From Cymbomonas tetramitiformis (lineage: Eukaryota; Chlorophyta; Pyramimonadophyceae; Pyramimonadales; Pyramimonadaceae), in contig LGRX02024693.1 of assembly GCA_001247695.2 (NCBI GenBank), positions 1-64,000 on the forward strand: DNA of 64,000 nt, written 5' to 3'. This document shows, piece by piece, positions 1-12,322 of this stretch. The position numbers and the translations under genes are program-made. The notes beneath the pieces are model-generated. The model saw only the letters and a list, made by a program, of their open reading frames with translations, searched no databases and had not been told where the DNA came from. Positions within the stretch are counted from its first letter, which is position 1. Every line of letters starts with the position of its first letter.

Positions 1-394
1 GCTCAGGTGGCGCAGGCGGCTCAGGCTCAAGCTCGCGCTTAGGCTCTGGGTTGTGTTCAGGCTCAGGCTCAGGCTCAGGCCTAAGCGCAGGTCAAGATCG
101 CACCAGGCCTCAAACAGGCTGTCACCGATGAAGAGGGTCTCTACAACGTTGGCCTTGGAACGCAGCTCCTCCCCGAGCGTAGCCGCCGCCTTTTTCCACC
201 AAGTTTCATCCCGAGCCTGCGCCGTACACATCCCGAGCCGCTCCCACGCTCAGTGCACGCGTCTTCCAGTTGAAAACGGCTGGCCCAGCTCCGTACTCCG
301 CGATCAGTGCCGCGAGCTTCAGGCGCGTAGATGCGACATAGACTTTGACCAGCCACCACGAAATGCCGCAACCAGCAGCGCAAACTTTAGCATG
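1..394 (-). CDS. Partial gene, possible SGNH/GDSL-type hydrolase exon(s), runs off the left edge
   Basis: The minus strand has two adjoining coding-looking stretches in different frames. From about 394 to 236 it reads residues such as KLAALIAEYGAG and VFNWKTRALSVGAARDVYG. From about 232 to the edge it reads DETWWKKAAATLGEELRSKA followed by ETLFIGDSLFEAW. The GDSL in a hydrophobic-strand context resembles block I of SGNH hydrolases, which use that Ser as nucleophile, but no other block is visible because the gene is cut by the window. The frame changes by one base near 233-236, so either a base is miscalled or a short splice is missed. The last 90 bases become a GCCTGA-type simple repeat. A CAG|GTGACC donor near 410 suggests that an upstream exon ends there. 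The family call is tentative. Confidence 0.35.
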
Positions 395-624
395 AAGGTG
401 GTCACCTGAGGCATCACGTCCATGGAGCTGCTCGCCTGCTGGTGCTGGAGAACCATGCCTTCAGAGGTGTGGAACAGACCTGCCGCCCCGCGTCCGCCCT
501 TCCACCATCTACCACTTGCGAAATGCGGGCAAGTGGCGGCCCGCAGCCCCCGGCCTGGGGGTGCTTGCAACGTCGTGTCTCCAGGTTTTTGGAGCTGCTG
601 TGTCGCAGACACGGACGCGTGGTG

Positions 625-1370
625 CTAACGTGCCGACTCCAGGGGTGCTGTGCAGCATGGGTCTGGTGCCAACACGCCGCTGTCCTGATGCTCACGTGCC
701 GACGGAACCAAAGTTCGGGCACAACCTTGGTTGGTGTGTGTCTCGGTGTGCTTGATGCGCTTGGCTTCGTCGGCGGCAGCGTTGGCCACGTCTGCGTGCG
801 GAGACACCTCCCAACCAGACATTAAGCACACCTTCACGGCTTGAAGGTACCGCGAATGACGTAAGACGGCACTCGCCTGGCGAGCCTCTGCCTTTCGCTG
901 AACGTGCGCGCGCGCGGAGTTCACCTGCCTGCATGGAGGCGAAAGGGAAAACAGAATCTGAAGGACGGCCAAGAAGCTATCCTTTCGGATTCGTAGACTG
1001 GCTTGCTAACGTAAGCGGCCCGTGCGCCCTCCTTGCTGTGAGGGATGCGGAGAGCAGTCAAAAGCGGGAAATCGTCCGGACCTACGCGAGGTGCAGGGGG
1101 TGGGTCCGGAAGGACGTCCATCCGCTCGCCGAATTCGCTTTCTGTCCCTTTCCCTCCTTTAGAGCTTCCCTTTCCTTCCGAAAACTCAGCTTTTTTATCC
1201 GCATCGTCAGCAAGCTTATCGAAGTCGCCCTGCACACCGCGATTGTGCTCGGGCTCCGCAAGCACCAGGAGATCGTTGTTGGACCCTGATGATGTGTCCA
1301 GGACGGTGTTCGGCACTTGGATCTGGCTGAAGGTGTCGGATGACACCACGATACCTGGACACGTCGCCAC
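625..1370 (-). CDS. Candidate upstream exons of the same minus-strand gene, unrecognised
   Basis: Two minus-strand stretches look like protein rather than random ORF. 921-1370 opens with MATCPGIVVSSDTFSQIQVP and continues through a Lys/Gly/Ser-rich segment to a proline run (LPDPPPAPRVGPDD). About 730-900 reads QRKAEARQASAVLRHSRYLQ and then an Ala/Lys/His segment. They lie in line with the fragment at 1-394 and may be exons of one gene. No conserved domain is recognised and exact splice sites were not settled. Opposing plus-strand ORFs in the same DNA are of similar length, so this is a weak call. Confidence 0.25.
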
Positions 1371-3116
1371 AATTCCGGGATGTTATCCTGATACCTCGCG
1401 CAAGGCCGCAATCCGGATGTGACACATGTTCCAGTTGCACCAGAAACAGGGCGGCCAAAATACGCTAGAGTGCCACAAGGCACCGGAGTACACAGGACCA
1501 CCACTGCCACCACACGCGGAAGTGGCGTACAGCAGCGCGAAAGACTTCGACAGAGTGCGATTCTGAATAAGCGAGAGAGCCTTCAATGGGAGAAGGTCAC
1601 GCGGCGGCCCAGCAGTAGATGACAGAGTAGAAACACCTTCCTGACCCAGAAGCGCCTCGAACCAGAGAGGCTGCCGACCGTAGCGTAAAGTATAGTTGTG
1701 CCGGGGAGATCGTGCTGTTGATGCGCTTTACACACTGTTATGCACTTTTCCTCAGCGGGAGTGCGTCAGAGAACGGAGTGGGGGAGGGCTGGGTATCACC
1801 AGCGCCAACGAAGCCGCAGAGAGCTGCAAAGAAAATAGTTCGCATCCACCAGCCAAAGCCGCCCCCACTTTCCCGAGGGGACGGGTGGTCTTTGCCTGGG
1901 TAAATGAGGCGGCCACTCATCATATCCACGCGGTCGAGCGCATCTGCGAGCGAGCCGCTTTCCATCACGGCACCTGGATATAAATTGGAGGAAGCCTGTT
2001 GATACTGCGGCTGCGCACCATCTCTGCACGAATTCCAAAGGGCAAGAAGCGGTGATTAAGAGTTTTCAAATGCGCGGCATCGGCGAGGCTAGGTAAGTGC
2101 CGGACAACAGTCTGATCGAGCACACATATATTTTGTAAGCACCCGGAAAAACAGGACGGCATCAAAACGAACGATCTTTGGGTTGAAGAGTAAAGTGGTT
2201 TGAGCCTCTGGCAGTGACGAGCTCTTGGGAAGCATATGCTGGCGACTTGGAATGATCTATGGCCAATGGTGAACTACGAGGGAATAGGCTGTGAAACTAT
2301 GACTGGACATTTACAAAGCCCTACTTTTTGTGGGCTTAAGTATCAAAGAAAGATACCAGCCTTCGAATAGTAAAACTACCGTCAGGATGTTGGACAGCTG
2401 TGCCGTGCTCAGAAATCTTTGAAATCATACAATAAAGAAAAATGCGTCAAATACGTAGCTTTATAAGGTCTGGAACCGGATGTTAAACCACGAACTGAGC
2501 CAAGGCGTGACTTGTACAATACATGTGTGAGTGTATCTCGCATAACAATGCTGGGGACGTTAAATATCCTTTGTTGATAAACATTCTATATGCAAACAAG
2601 CAACTTCTAATGATTAACTTTAGTCTGAAATGAAATATAATATTGTCGTCAAGCAATGTTCAAGCTGAAGAGCAATCATCATGCAACAATGACGCAAGGA
2701 AACAGAATGGACGTGGCAATACCTATTGTCTTGTACAGGATAGCTTGGAAGAGGATATCCTTGATTGTTCGCCGGTATCCACGACATTTTATTCACTGTC
2801 AAAGGAACGGCTAAGAGGCTGGGGAAGGCAATATGCAACTAAGGTGAGAACACACAGGCGATCGAGATCAAACCGATCATCTACAGTTCACGTATGATTT
2901 TAAATTTTCTCAGGTGTTATCTGCGCTGAGATCTCTGCTGCAATTTTTTATTATGCTGTATATTATGAGGACATTATTCTACTAGTCGTTCTCATCCGGA
3001 ACCTGTCGTGGGCTCGTTATGTTTGCTCATAGCAAAGTCACTTGAAAGTCGAAAGGAACCATCCTTCCGATTGACACAAACTCCGAAGAGCGAAGTTGTC
3101 TTTTGTTGGTCGAGAC
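1371..3116. other. Intergenic stretch, nothing recognised
   Basis: Base composition changes from GC-rich to AT-rich near 2050. Open frames are short and uncorrelated with splice signals. No RNA gene, repeat or domain was identified. Confidence 0.5.
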
Positions 3117-3124
3117 GTCGAGAC

Positions 3125-4054
3125 CAGTGTTGTCAGTAGGTCACTTATGGGGCACAGTATAGTCGACAATAGTAGGTACTATTTATGGGCTCGACAGTAT
3201 GTCGACAGTAGTTAGTGGGGTCAGTAACTTGCATGAAATTGACAGTAGGTGCGACAGTAGCAGTAGTTGCGACAGTAGCAGTAGTTGCGACAGTAGCTAT
3301 AGGGGTTATGGCAGTAGTTCGACAGTATATCGAGGTGCGCAGGCGGTGCGCGGGCGGTGCGCGGGCGGTGTGGGGGCGGTGCGCGTGCGGTGCGCGGTGA
3401 AATGTAATAATGCAGTGAGATGCAATAATGCGGTGAGATGACATTTTCGACATGAGGTAGTTGTCAAGGCACTGCCTGTCTTGACAATGCGCGATGGAGG
3501 CAGAGTTGTCGCAGCGGTACAGGCGCCTCGGTGGCCCCCCCGGAGAGCCGGGGGGGTCGCCGGGGCGCAGGCGAGGCAGGGGAGCTGATCTGGGACACGT
3601 CATTAGCATTTATGCTCCTCAGGATATTTTTCATATAAATATTTTGAATATTTTTGATATAAATATTTTAAAATATTTCTGAATATTTTTATATTTTTAT
3701 ATTTTACTTTTTTCAAGTATAAATTTAAATAAGCGGCGACTTGACAAGAACCCTTGTCCGCAGACGTGTCATCCGAGGTGGACCAACCAGAGTACTCCAT
3801 TTTTAGCAACGCAAGACCAGAAGAACAGTTACTCACCCTGAACGACTGTTGAAACGACAGTAGCTACTGTCTATGACAGTATCTACTGACGAAATTAGCT
3901 ACTGTCATCTACAGTAGCTACTGTCATTCTCGTGCAAGTTACTGACCCCATAACTACTGGTTTTTTCGACCAGGTCTACTGTCACAGTAGCTCTGGACTA
4001 CTGTCATACCTACTGTCGAACCTACTGTCATGACAGTAGCTACTGACAACACTG
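3125..4054. mobile_element. Non-autonomous hAT-like element (MITE), 930 bp
   Basis: The element is bounded by an exact 8-bp duplication GTCGAGAC at 3117-3124 and 4055-4062. It begins CAGTGTTGTCAGTAG and ends with the inverse complement. The two halves remain related inward: GGGGTCAGTAACTTGCA near 3217 is matched in inverse near 3936-3952, and many copies of GACAGTAG or its complement crowd both subterminal regions. An 8-bp target duplication and a CAGTG terminus are the signature of the hAT superfamily, whose transposases bind subterminal repeats. The centre holds a GC-rich tandem tract (GCGGTGCGCGG units, about 3345-3400) and an AT-rich tract (about 3620-3730). There is no transposase ORF, so it would depend on an autonomous relative elsewhere. 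Confidence 0.8.
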
Positions 4055-4062
4055 GTCGAGAC

Positions 4063-5172
4063 CTTCCCCGCGCCGGGGTTAATGCGCGGGAACCATTAAA
4101 TTTACCCCGACAGCCCCTCCCCCACCCCCTCCGCTCGCCTGGGTCAGTTCACAGTTGACGGTTCCTGACAGTTGAGTTCTGATGAGTTCACAGAATTCAG
4201 ATAACAGAATTGAGAATATTCATCACGCGACGGACACAGCTCAACAACGAGCAAGCGAAGGTGTTTTTCAAAGCGGGACACGGGAGGTAAAATATCCGGT
4301 TACAAATATGGGCGGAACATTTGTGCCTGTTCGGAATTCCGAGATCGCGCACAAAGAACGTACGACAAGTGATGATAAAGCTGAACGAGCGCACCGTGCG
4401 TTTGATAATCCACACACACTGCACAGGGGATTGGCTCCAGAGGATTCAAGTGACAGGGACTTGGGGCAACAGGTACACCCTGTCGCAGTTCTTGCCTCGC
4501 TATGGGCTTTCAGTCCTCACTAGGTCGTCGAAGGAGTAGTTGTCATTGGATTCTAGTTCCTGTGCCGCTGTAAAAGCTGATGTGCGATTTCGGTGCCATA
4601 CACCAAAACGGAAGGGGCAATATCACCCTCACGTTTCGGAGCAAGAGTTTTACCAACCATGAAACCAACACTTATAAAGGATCTCTTGCTGATTTGCAAG
4701 CGAAACTTTCCAGCGAATACTGTATATTTCAGGGCAGGAGCAGCATAAAAGGTCAGCATAACTGATACCTGGCTGGTTGTCAACCAGGTTGTGCGTAAAG
4801 CGCCGACTATGATAAAGAATGAGAAAGGCCTGTGGGTGAAGCCAGATAAGGTAACCTTCTGATCTGAATGGCGCGGGAATTAGGCCGATAACTTGGCCGT
4901 TTCTGTAGTTCAACGCCCAACAGGGGCCTTGCGCAAATGAGGCTCACTTTTCGCCATCCGTCGTTTCAGCAAAGCAAGCTTATGATATTATTCTCAAGTT
5001 AAAATCCGTTATTTGTTTGTCTCCAAATGATCTCTAAGAAACAGCAAGGGCAGTGTGTGGGCCAGCAGCTCACCCCAATATTAGGGTTTGTGCATTCACC
5101 AGTTGGTGTCTCACTCGTAACCATAACTATTTCCTACAGCGCGCTGACGTTTGCGTTTCGACTTCATAACAG
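4063..5172. other. Flank between the hAT-like element and the RS-rich gene
   Basis: An open frame at 4182-4523 (113 codons, plus) has no recognisable domain and no splice support. The first exon(s) of the downstream RS-rich gene may lie here but could not be picked out. Confidence 0.3.
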
Positions 5173-7081
5173 GAGACGCTTGCAAAAATGAAAGCTGAGT
5201 GGGAGGACGCCCAGAAGAGGTACAAAACTATATCTTCGCGGTGTCCCCGGTTTTCAAGAGCGACATACGAAATTCTTTGACTTTGGACTGAATTTCTATG
5301 AAGCTCGCCTTTGCAACACCGACATCACCAACAGGATATCAACAAAACAGCTGACAATTTCAGATACCTGCCAGTATCAAGCGTTTTTGGCAACGGACCA
5401 TTTCATCCACTCTCCTGTACTCGCAGGGAGAGAGATGATCATGAGGCCCGAGAACGCGAAGCGAAGCAGGCGCGCAGGTAAGCCATCTTAGAAATACTCA
5501 GCGTTGTGTAACGTGCACCCGGAGCGCAGTGCTTGGGCCTTCATCGTCTTCCGCGGCTCCCGCGCGCATTTGAACCACTCTTTGACACTCGGGCCTGTTT
5601 GGGAAGTGCCGCTAAACGCTTTTCACCCGTAAGATGCTTCCAAGTTGAACCCAGACTTTATTTTTCACTGAGTTGAAGGACGACGTGTCTTTCCTTCAAC
5701 TTAAGGAAAGCCTCCCAGATTTCCGGACTCTTGACCGAGAAAGAACGTTCTTGACGGAAGGTTGCGCGTGCGGTGGGGGGGGCGGCGCTTCAGTGCTGGC
5801 GATCTGCCACCCTTCGTCCCTTCTCCGAGCTTCGAGGGTGCACAAGCTGGATACTATTTCTCCACCGGTGGGTTGCCCCCCCCGCGTTTGCTCCGCTGTC
5901 ACCTTTGGGATCGCCAATATTTCCGCATTTTCCACTTCCTGTATGGCTCCTAGCTGTAGCGAATACCGCTGGTGACCTGCTGTTAGTCACGGATGGAATG
6001 CAGGAGCGAAAGGCACGGGTTATTATCTGGAGTCAGAGCAAGGCAGCAGCGCGGCAAGCGAAGCAAGCGGGGGCGCTGCTTGTGGCGGCTCCCGCTCTGA
6101 GGGCCCGCGCGACGACGCGGAACCCCGAGGTGACGACCGCCATCGCGTGCGCGATCGCGACCGAGGTCATCGACGAAACCGGAGTCGAGAGCGAAGTCGA
6201 GAGCGGAGTGGAGGGCGGCGAGAGCGAGACGGAGATCGGGATCGCGAATACGATCGCCACCGAAACTATCGGGAACGAGACACGGACCGTGGCCGGGACC
6301 TCGATCGTGGTCGCGACCGCAGCCGTGAGCGCGGCGGCGGGTGAGCTATCACCAATCGCCAAGCGAGGAAGCTCCAGCGCAACTGTTTTTTGTTTGATTG
6401 TTTTCCGAGCTTTCACTGGAGCATCCCCGAGGTTCGGCTCCGAGGCGACGCACATAGGGATCCACATACCATCCCTCCAGTAATGTGAAGATGTGCTGTC
6501 AAGTCTATCATACCAGTCGTACTCATCGGTCCCTACAGAATCGGAGTTTGATTTGGCTCGGGATCGTGCAGAAGGGCTGCCGAGCGCGAGCGAAGTCCTG
6601 AGCGGCGCTTCCAAGCTACGACGGACAAGCCGGCTGGGCAGACGAAGGTACGTTGCCGAGAGCTGCGAGCGGTGCCCGGGAGGAGCGGCGCAGAGAGCTC
6701 TTAACTATCACGTTGTTCTGTCGTTAAAACGTCAGTTATGATGTTCCTGGTACTTGTCGATGGCGGAATGGTGGAAGCGCAACTGATCGCTGTGGAGGGC
6801 CTTCTCGTGCGCGTGAAGTAGTACCTTTTGGCCCCGTCTTACCGGCTGGGCACGGTTTTCATGTTTCTTCTGGCTGTCCGTCTTGGCGCTGGTCCACCGC
6901 ATTGAGGGCCTGACAGAGCTGATAGATCTTTTTGTGTGCCAGGAGGTATATTGGTCTAGAGGCTTGGTAGGCTTACAGGTTTCTGCGCAAGTTCGTTGAG
7001 TGACGAGGCACAGTTCGGTTTGCGGAACAGGAGGAGAAGGAGCGAGCTGCACTTGAGCGGCTGATGGCCAAACGGCAGCAG
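5173..7081 (+). CDS. Arg/Ser- and Arg/Asp-rich coiled-coil protein, probable pre-mRNA splicing factor, multi-exon, partial
   Basis: Exons were read from coding frame plus GT-AG signals. 5173-5219 encodes ETLAKMKAEWEDAQKR. 5427-5477 encodes ERDDHEAREREAKQARR and joins the first in phase. A third exon, ending at 6340, encodes a long RD/RS tract with RDRDR, RSRERSRERSGG and RDRSRERGGG. It joins in phase to 6572-6647 (AAERERSPERRFQATTDKPA). 7014-7081 encodes RFAEQEEKERAALERLMAKR. The product is a charged coiled coil flanking an RS-like domain, typical of nuclear splicing proteins; the exact family is not identified. The start, the link between 5477 and the RS exon, the link between 6647 and 7014, and the 3' end are unresolved. 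A short frame ending at 7149 could be the C-terminus. Confidence 0.5.
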
Positions 7082-9432
7082 GTGACGCAGCACAGCGCCG
7101 ACCCATGCTCTTCAGCAGCATGTTTGATCCATCCAAGCAACGGATGTAGTTCTGTGGGATTGTCAGGCCGATTTGTGCTCTTGTCAATGTAGAGAAAGCT
7201 GAAGCAAGTAGGGGCTTTAGTGGTGAGGAAGGATGGGATACGGCTGGGTTGCACAGGGCACCGCGCCTGCAGTCGGGGGGGTGCCCAAGCGAGGTGGTTG
7301 GGCCGCAAGCAAGTATGGGCTGTGAGCCGAGCCATGCTTCTCCATGACCACTGTTCTTATTGTATCATATAGCAGGCAAAAAGGCATAGTGCAGCATAAG
7401 CTCGTACATATGAGCTTATTTTGAGCACCTGAAGAAAATTTCCGTTTTTTATTTTTCCAACTGCATCCTTGTTTGGTGCATCGCCCGTCTCAGTCTGTCT
7501 GGGTGAGATGATATGCCTGACCTGGTCCAAATGTGCTTTTTGGTATGACAAGCTGCAGTGCCACTTAGACAAGTGAATGTTTTCTGGAGACGTTACTTGT
7601 GCGCACTTGCATCATATCACCTTCCGGCGATTTCATGAAAAGGGATAGAAACATCATGTTTATAAGTTCAGCAGAGTCTTCGCCATCTTACAGGATTTTT
7701 TACTCAACGTATCCATCATGAAGGCTCAATGTTGACAGAAAGCTGTTTATAATCCATGTATGTGTGTGAAATTCCGGCATGATGGTTGCAAATTATCGCA
7801 GCCCCCCAATCAGTATATACAGTAAGGCAAGTCAAGAAGAATATACATATCGACAGAATATGCAGTATCTTCACAACAGCACTATTTCCCACACGATCTG
7901 TTGGATTGAAAATAATCGAACAGGTGTTACTCGCATTCTTCTGGCACCCGCTTCCCGACATAACCCTGCTAATGTGAAGTTGCTCACCCTCATGAGGCGC
8001 AGCTGAAAACTTATGAGAACAAAACGTGAGTGGAGTGTGGGCGAAAAGGGAGCAACATGTAATTAAGAACGCCGTACAATCGGAATCATCAATCAACGCG
8101 TGTGAGTCAAATTGTGATGGCACTTCGAGTATGTCTGCATATTGATGAAAAAACATATCATCGCATCGTTCTCATCCCGACGGCTCTTTGATGCATCGGC
8201 CGAGCATCAGCATCTAAGCGAGCAGTGGGTGTGATCATGGATGAATCCTGATGCCCTGAACGCAATGACCCAACCTTGCAAGCCACACAAGGCCACGGCA
8301 TGCCACAGGATATCCAACGATTGTTTATGCGCTGCTTTCTGATTCGAGCGCACCACCAAAATGCCCACCATGCATCGTAAAAGGTAGGGACAAAAATATG
8401 CTAATGTCATATACTGGCCTGTGCATGGCACTATATTAGTTCGCTCGCCGTGCAATGCCGCATACATCCCGCAAAGGCTACTCTCATTGGGTCTGACAAG
8501 CTACATAATACGGTACACTGCACACTGCACATACCAAAGGGATGCTTCAAAGGCGTGTGCTGATGATGGATATGCCCGCCTGCACGGCCATCGTCGCAGT
8601 GTGATGTGCAGAGATGTGCAGTGAGATGAGTACGAATCATGGTTGTGATCCTCGACCATAAACCCGACCTGAACCGCGAACGAACACGATTCTTGACCCG
8701 AAATCCAGGTTGAATCAAAGAATGGCTTTGGCACCAACATCAATAGCTGGTCAAAGTGCACGGGAATGTGTGGAGAGAGCTGCCCAGTGTCCGTGACCAT
8801 ATTGTCAGACGAGTCAGTGATCGACAAAAGGGGTCATTAATATATCTCAGTGCTAAAACATGGCATAACAGAATACCGCGAATGTGATAGCAGCATCGTT
8901 ATCACTGGCACATAAACAGATAGTGACAGGCGGTTAACTTCACACATTATTTTCGTCCTCGCATTTTCATCGCCCACATGGTTGCGCACGGATGCATGTC
9001 AGCAAGACGGATACACAATCCTAACGATCAACTGCATATATACCTGCCGAGTTCCAATTGGTGTATTGCCATTAAGGCGGGTTGCTGGATCCATAAGGAC
9101 ATGCAAATGTGCAAGTGACGGCCTGTAGCCACCGGTAATGGCATATCGGTGTCTCTTTTACATGGCGAAAAAATCGTCTGAAAGACATATGAACACCGCC
9201 ATAAGCCATATAAGGTCGCCATTTTCCGAGACCACCTACTTCAGCATTATATTACAGAGAGACATTCCAGGTGAGAAAGATATTGATGACTGAAGTCTTG
9301 ATGAAACCGGACAGGAATGAAAAAAATGTGCGATGTACAGTAGCATGCATCATTATATCTGGCTCAGAGGCTCACTCATAACGCGATTCTACGACCCCAC
9401 ATGTATGCGCTTAATAACGCTCATACTTATTA
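7082..9432. other. AT-richer intergenic stretch, no gene recognised
   Basis: There are only short ORFs without domains or consistent splice sites, and no tandem array or RNA gene was recognised. The composition continues into the transporter gene and its far side and contrasts with the GC-rich dynein locus. Confidence 0.5.
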
Positions 9433-11070
9433 CTAGTGCACATGCTTATAGGATGACCACGTCCAGAGCGATGCGGATATTACGATCAGACCTGCTCCAA
9501 GCAGGTTCAAATAGTTGATGTCGACATTGTGAAATCCAAACAGATTGCTCATGCACCACTGCGGAATAATCTTAATGCCCGCAACCATTCCCACGGTTCC
9601 GGCTGATGTCAGCGAGCATAACCATGTAATATTTACTTGAAATACAGCGATAATCAGGGCACCTCCAAGCAACTGCAGCCATACCGTCAAGTTGTCCAAC
9701 TCATTCCAAAATGGTTCATCTGGCCGCCTGCTGGCCATATGAGTATCATGGCCATAGTGCGATGAAATTACTTGCATAAGAATAGCACCCATGAAAGCCG
9801 TGACACTTGAAAATGCTAACTTGAGGGCGGTCAGCTCGTCTGCTTTGACGTTGTCATGAGCAATATGTTGGTGACGTCGTGATATTTGATCTTGGCAAGG
9901 AACAGGATGATACATTTCTGGCGATGGATTTCGCTGTGCTGGCGCATCTATTAATACATCGGTCGCATGTTTCAGAGTAGCGATACATGCACCGAGGAGG
10001 ATGGGACTAGAGAGATTGACAACGATTGCAAGAAGCGAAATTGAATGTGGCATTGTTTGGTTTAAGCGCAGCCCGAGTAATACACTGCCGACAACTGCAC
10101 CACAACATGCGAGAAACTTCGTTCCACTGGGGCGCTCGTCATTAATCACTCGAGCAGCCACAAAAGTCCAAAGCATATCCGTCGACTGCAGCAGCACGTG
10201 AACGCTCGTTGGTACCAGAAGAAGGCCCCAATTCGTGACAGCATACTTCATGCCGAACAAGATACCAACCGGCGCAACCGCTTTCATCTTAAATAGCATA
10301 TGTGATGACACACATGTACATCTCTCACTATCGGTTTCAGTCGTGAAGGGCGCGCTGGCGGTGCCTCCCATAAAACCGATGGGTGCACAATCATTGGCGC
10401 GTGTCGTCGTGACTAAACGACGCCCCACGTTTTGCGTTGGTGAGGTCGCTGGGTTTGGTTCTGTTAAAGTTGAAGGAGCTGCGGGCGACGATGGTGCCGA
10501 GGACGATACCGACGATACCGACAGCGACGACGCACCGATGCGAATGTAATCATTCTTGCCTATTGGTGCGTAACCCATCTCAGCCTTGAACTCGTTTCCA
10601 AAATATCCATGATCAGCATCGTCGTTAGCGGCCGTGATGATGGTTGCCTCAGTTATATGGCCGTCGCCGGCGCGACAATACGATTTTGCCGCAGAAGGCA
10701 ACATTAATGATATCGCCGACGGTAATACAGATGATGAGGTCGATCTTTTATCAACGTTACATACGTCGAAATCGCTGTCTGTGAAATTTTCTATGTTGTT
10801 AGCAGAGCTACGATTGCCGTGGACCATCATCGCTAGCGTTGTCCAACAATATTGCAAACCGCGTAGGCATGATAATAGTACGAAAACCATGCCAAGCTGG
10901 ATAGCCGCCGTAGCGACTGGATATGGGAAAGTCGTCGGTAAGAGTAGCCACTTGTTGTAGATGGGTATAAACGATACAGATAACCAGAAAATGAACATGG
11001 ATATCAATATTCTTATGCCTGTCGAGCGTGGATGCGGCGGATCTTGATGTTGTCGTCGGGCAGACATCAT
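9433..11070 (-). CDS. TPT/nucleotide-sugar transporter-like membrane protein (drug/metabolite transporter superfamily)
   Basis: An intronless 545-codon frame. After a short polar N-terminus comes a first membrane segment containing FWLSVSFIPIYNKWLLL, matching the opening of plant and fungal triose-phosphate/nucleotide-sugar transporters in which an N-K follows helix 1. A second helix (FPYPVATAAIQLGMVFVLL) follows. A long, low-complexity hydrophilic loop (residues about 75-225) is an insertion compared with usual family members of about 300-400 residues. The rest (GILFGMKYAVTNWGLLLVPT, a VHVLLQSTDMLW helix, and pairs of helices to the C-terminus) gives about ten segments in total, as in the DMT fold. 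The substrate cannot be told from sequence alone. Such proteins are antiporters in Golgi, ER or plastid membranes. The gene lies alone in AT-rich DNA with no operon-like neighbour. The first Met at 11070 precedes the first helix sensibly. Confidence 0.85.
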   Translation of the reverse strand: MMSARRQHQDPPHPRSTGIRILISMFIFWLSVSFIPIYNKWLLLPTTFPYPVATAAIQLGMVFVLLSCLRGLQYCWTTLAMMVHGNRSSANNIENFTDSDFDVCNVDKRSTSSSVLPSAISLMLPSAAKSYCRAGDGHITEATIITAANDDADHGYFGNEFKAEMGYAPIGKNDYIRIGASSLSVSSVSSSAPSSPAAPSTLTEPNPATSPTQNVGRRLVTTTRANDCAPIGFMGGTASAPFTTETDSERCTCVSSHMLFKMKAVAPVGILFGMKYAVTNWGLLLVPTSVHVLLQSTDMLWTFVAARVINDERPSGTKFLACCGAVVGSVLLGLRLNQTMPHSISLLAIVVNLSSPILLGACIATLKHATDVLIDAPAQRNPSPEMYHPVPCQDQISRRHQHIAHDNVKADELTALKLAFSSVTAFMGAILMQVISSHYGHDTHMASRRPDEPFWNELDNLTVWLQLLGGALIIAVFQVNITWLCSLTSAGTVGMVAGIKIIPQWCMSNLFGFHNVDINYLNLLGAGLIVISASLWTWSSYKHVH

Positions 11071-12317
11071 TCGAATATATGACGGAGTCGCTTATATGGT
11101 GTATTTATTTGTGTTGGCGAAATCGACTCTATGCCACGTCAATATCCATCGACGCTAGTACCTCGTTACGGAACATGCATACGCGCATGCCACTCCTAAA
11201 ATGTTTATGCTTTATTGTGCACACGCGTGTGTGTATGCAAGCCCGCCCGCCTGATCCTGCACGACTTTCTTCTTCAAAGGGATGTCGGTGGGGTAATTTC
11301 GGTTGGCGCAGCTCACGCTGTCCTCAGTCTGCTGGCTGTTTGTGCATGTGTGTGGATGCGTGTGCGCGCGTCCACGTGGCATGCAACCACGCGCAATGCT
11401 CGCACTAATATATTTATCAGCACATCGAAGGTGCATATATTCCTCTCATCAGACATTAATGAAGGGGCGCCCAATCAAACACGTCGCTCGTTATGTTATA
11501 CACGCTCAACTTCATTATTCAGGCGGCGGATATTTACGGACGCCGCGCGCACTAAACTAACGGTGTTAAACCGCAAAGAACACCAATCTTATGTCAAATA
11601 TGATAACCTATCTAAATATATTGTCCCAATCCCGATAATTAATAGGGGGGAGTAACGGTTCAAGAATAGATATCCCCCACGCAGGAGTCGCCTACGCCCT
11701 TGGGGACCCCTCTCTCCCCCCACCCCCCCCACCATCGCTCACCCCTAGAACAGGTTATCTAAGCATTAGTTCTCCGTCACTGATACACACCATTGTTGAG
11801 GGGGCGGGGGCATAATTAGTCGTGTAGGTCCAAATAAAATCCAATGGATATGGCAGTGGTTACCGTCAATAAATTTTGACCATCGTCCATAACCTCCCGC
11901 ATGGCGAATTCGGTACTAGTACGGGAATCAATGGCTTTGGACACCGTAAAGTATAGATACACGTTATAAATTGACTAATTGATTCTACAAGTGCATTGAT
12001 CGATATCATGTGCGTTTTTATGCAATGGCGAATGATGAGGATGCATGTGCGGACGCTGGATATATTTCGCTGAATCCCCCTAGAGACTTTCATTCTGCCT
12101 CTGGGGGGCACGATCCTCCCCCCCCACACACACACACCAGACAGTCACAGAGCCGTCGCTGCACCCACCCCAGAATACTCGTCTAATGTATGTTAGATAT
12201 GGAACGCCGATAAAATGATGCGTTGAATATGGATCATCAATCTAATATGTTAAATATACACCATCAATTCAACACCAAGTCATGCTGCACTACACTGGCA
12301 TGTTGTCATCATCGGCC
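11071..12317. other. Intergenic stretch left of the retrotransposon
   Basis: Upstream region of the transporter gene. It holds a C-run (about 11715-11732) and a CA run near 12124-12136. No supported gene. The retrotransposon target site begins at 12318. Confidence 0.45.
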
Positions 12318-12322
12318 CATCA

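Noticed and set aside
5773..6483. A 236-codon plus-strand frame
   Set aside because: It overlaps the RS-rich exon in the wrong frame. The RD/RS frame has consistent splice phases with its neighbours.
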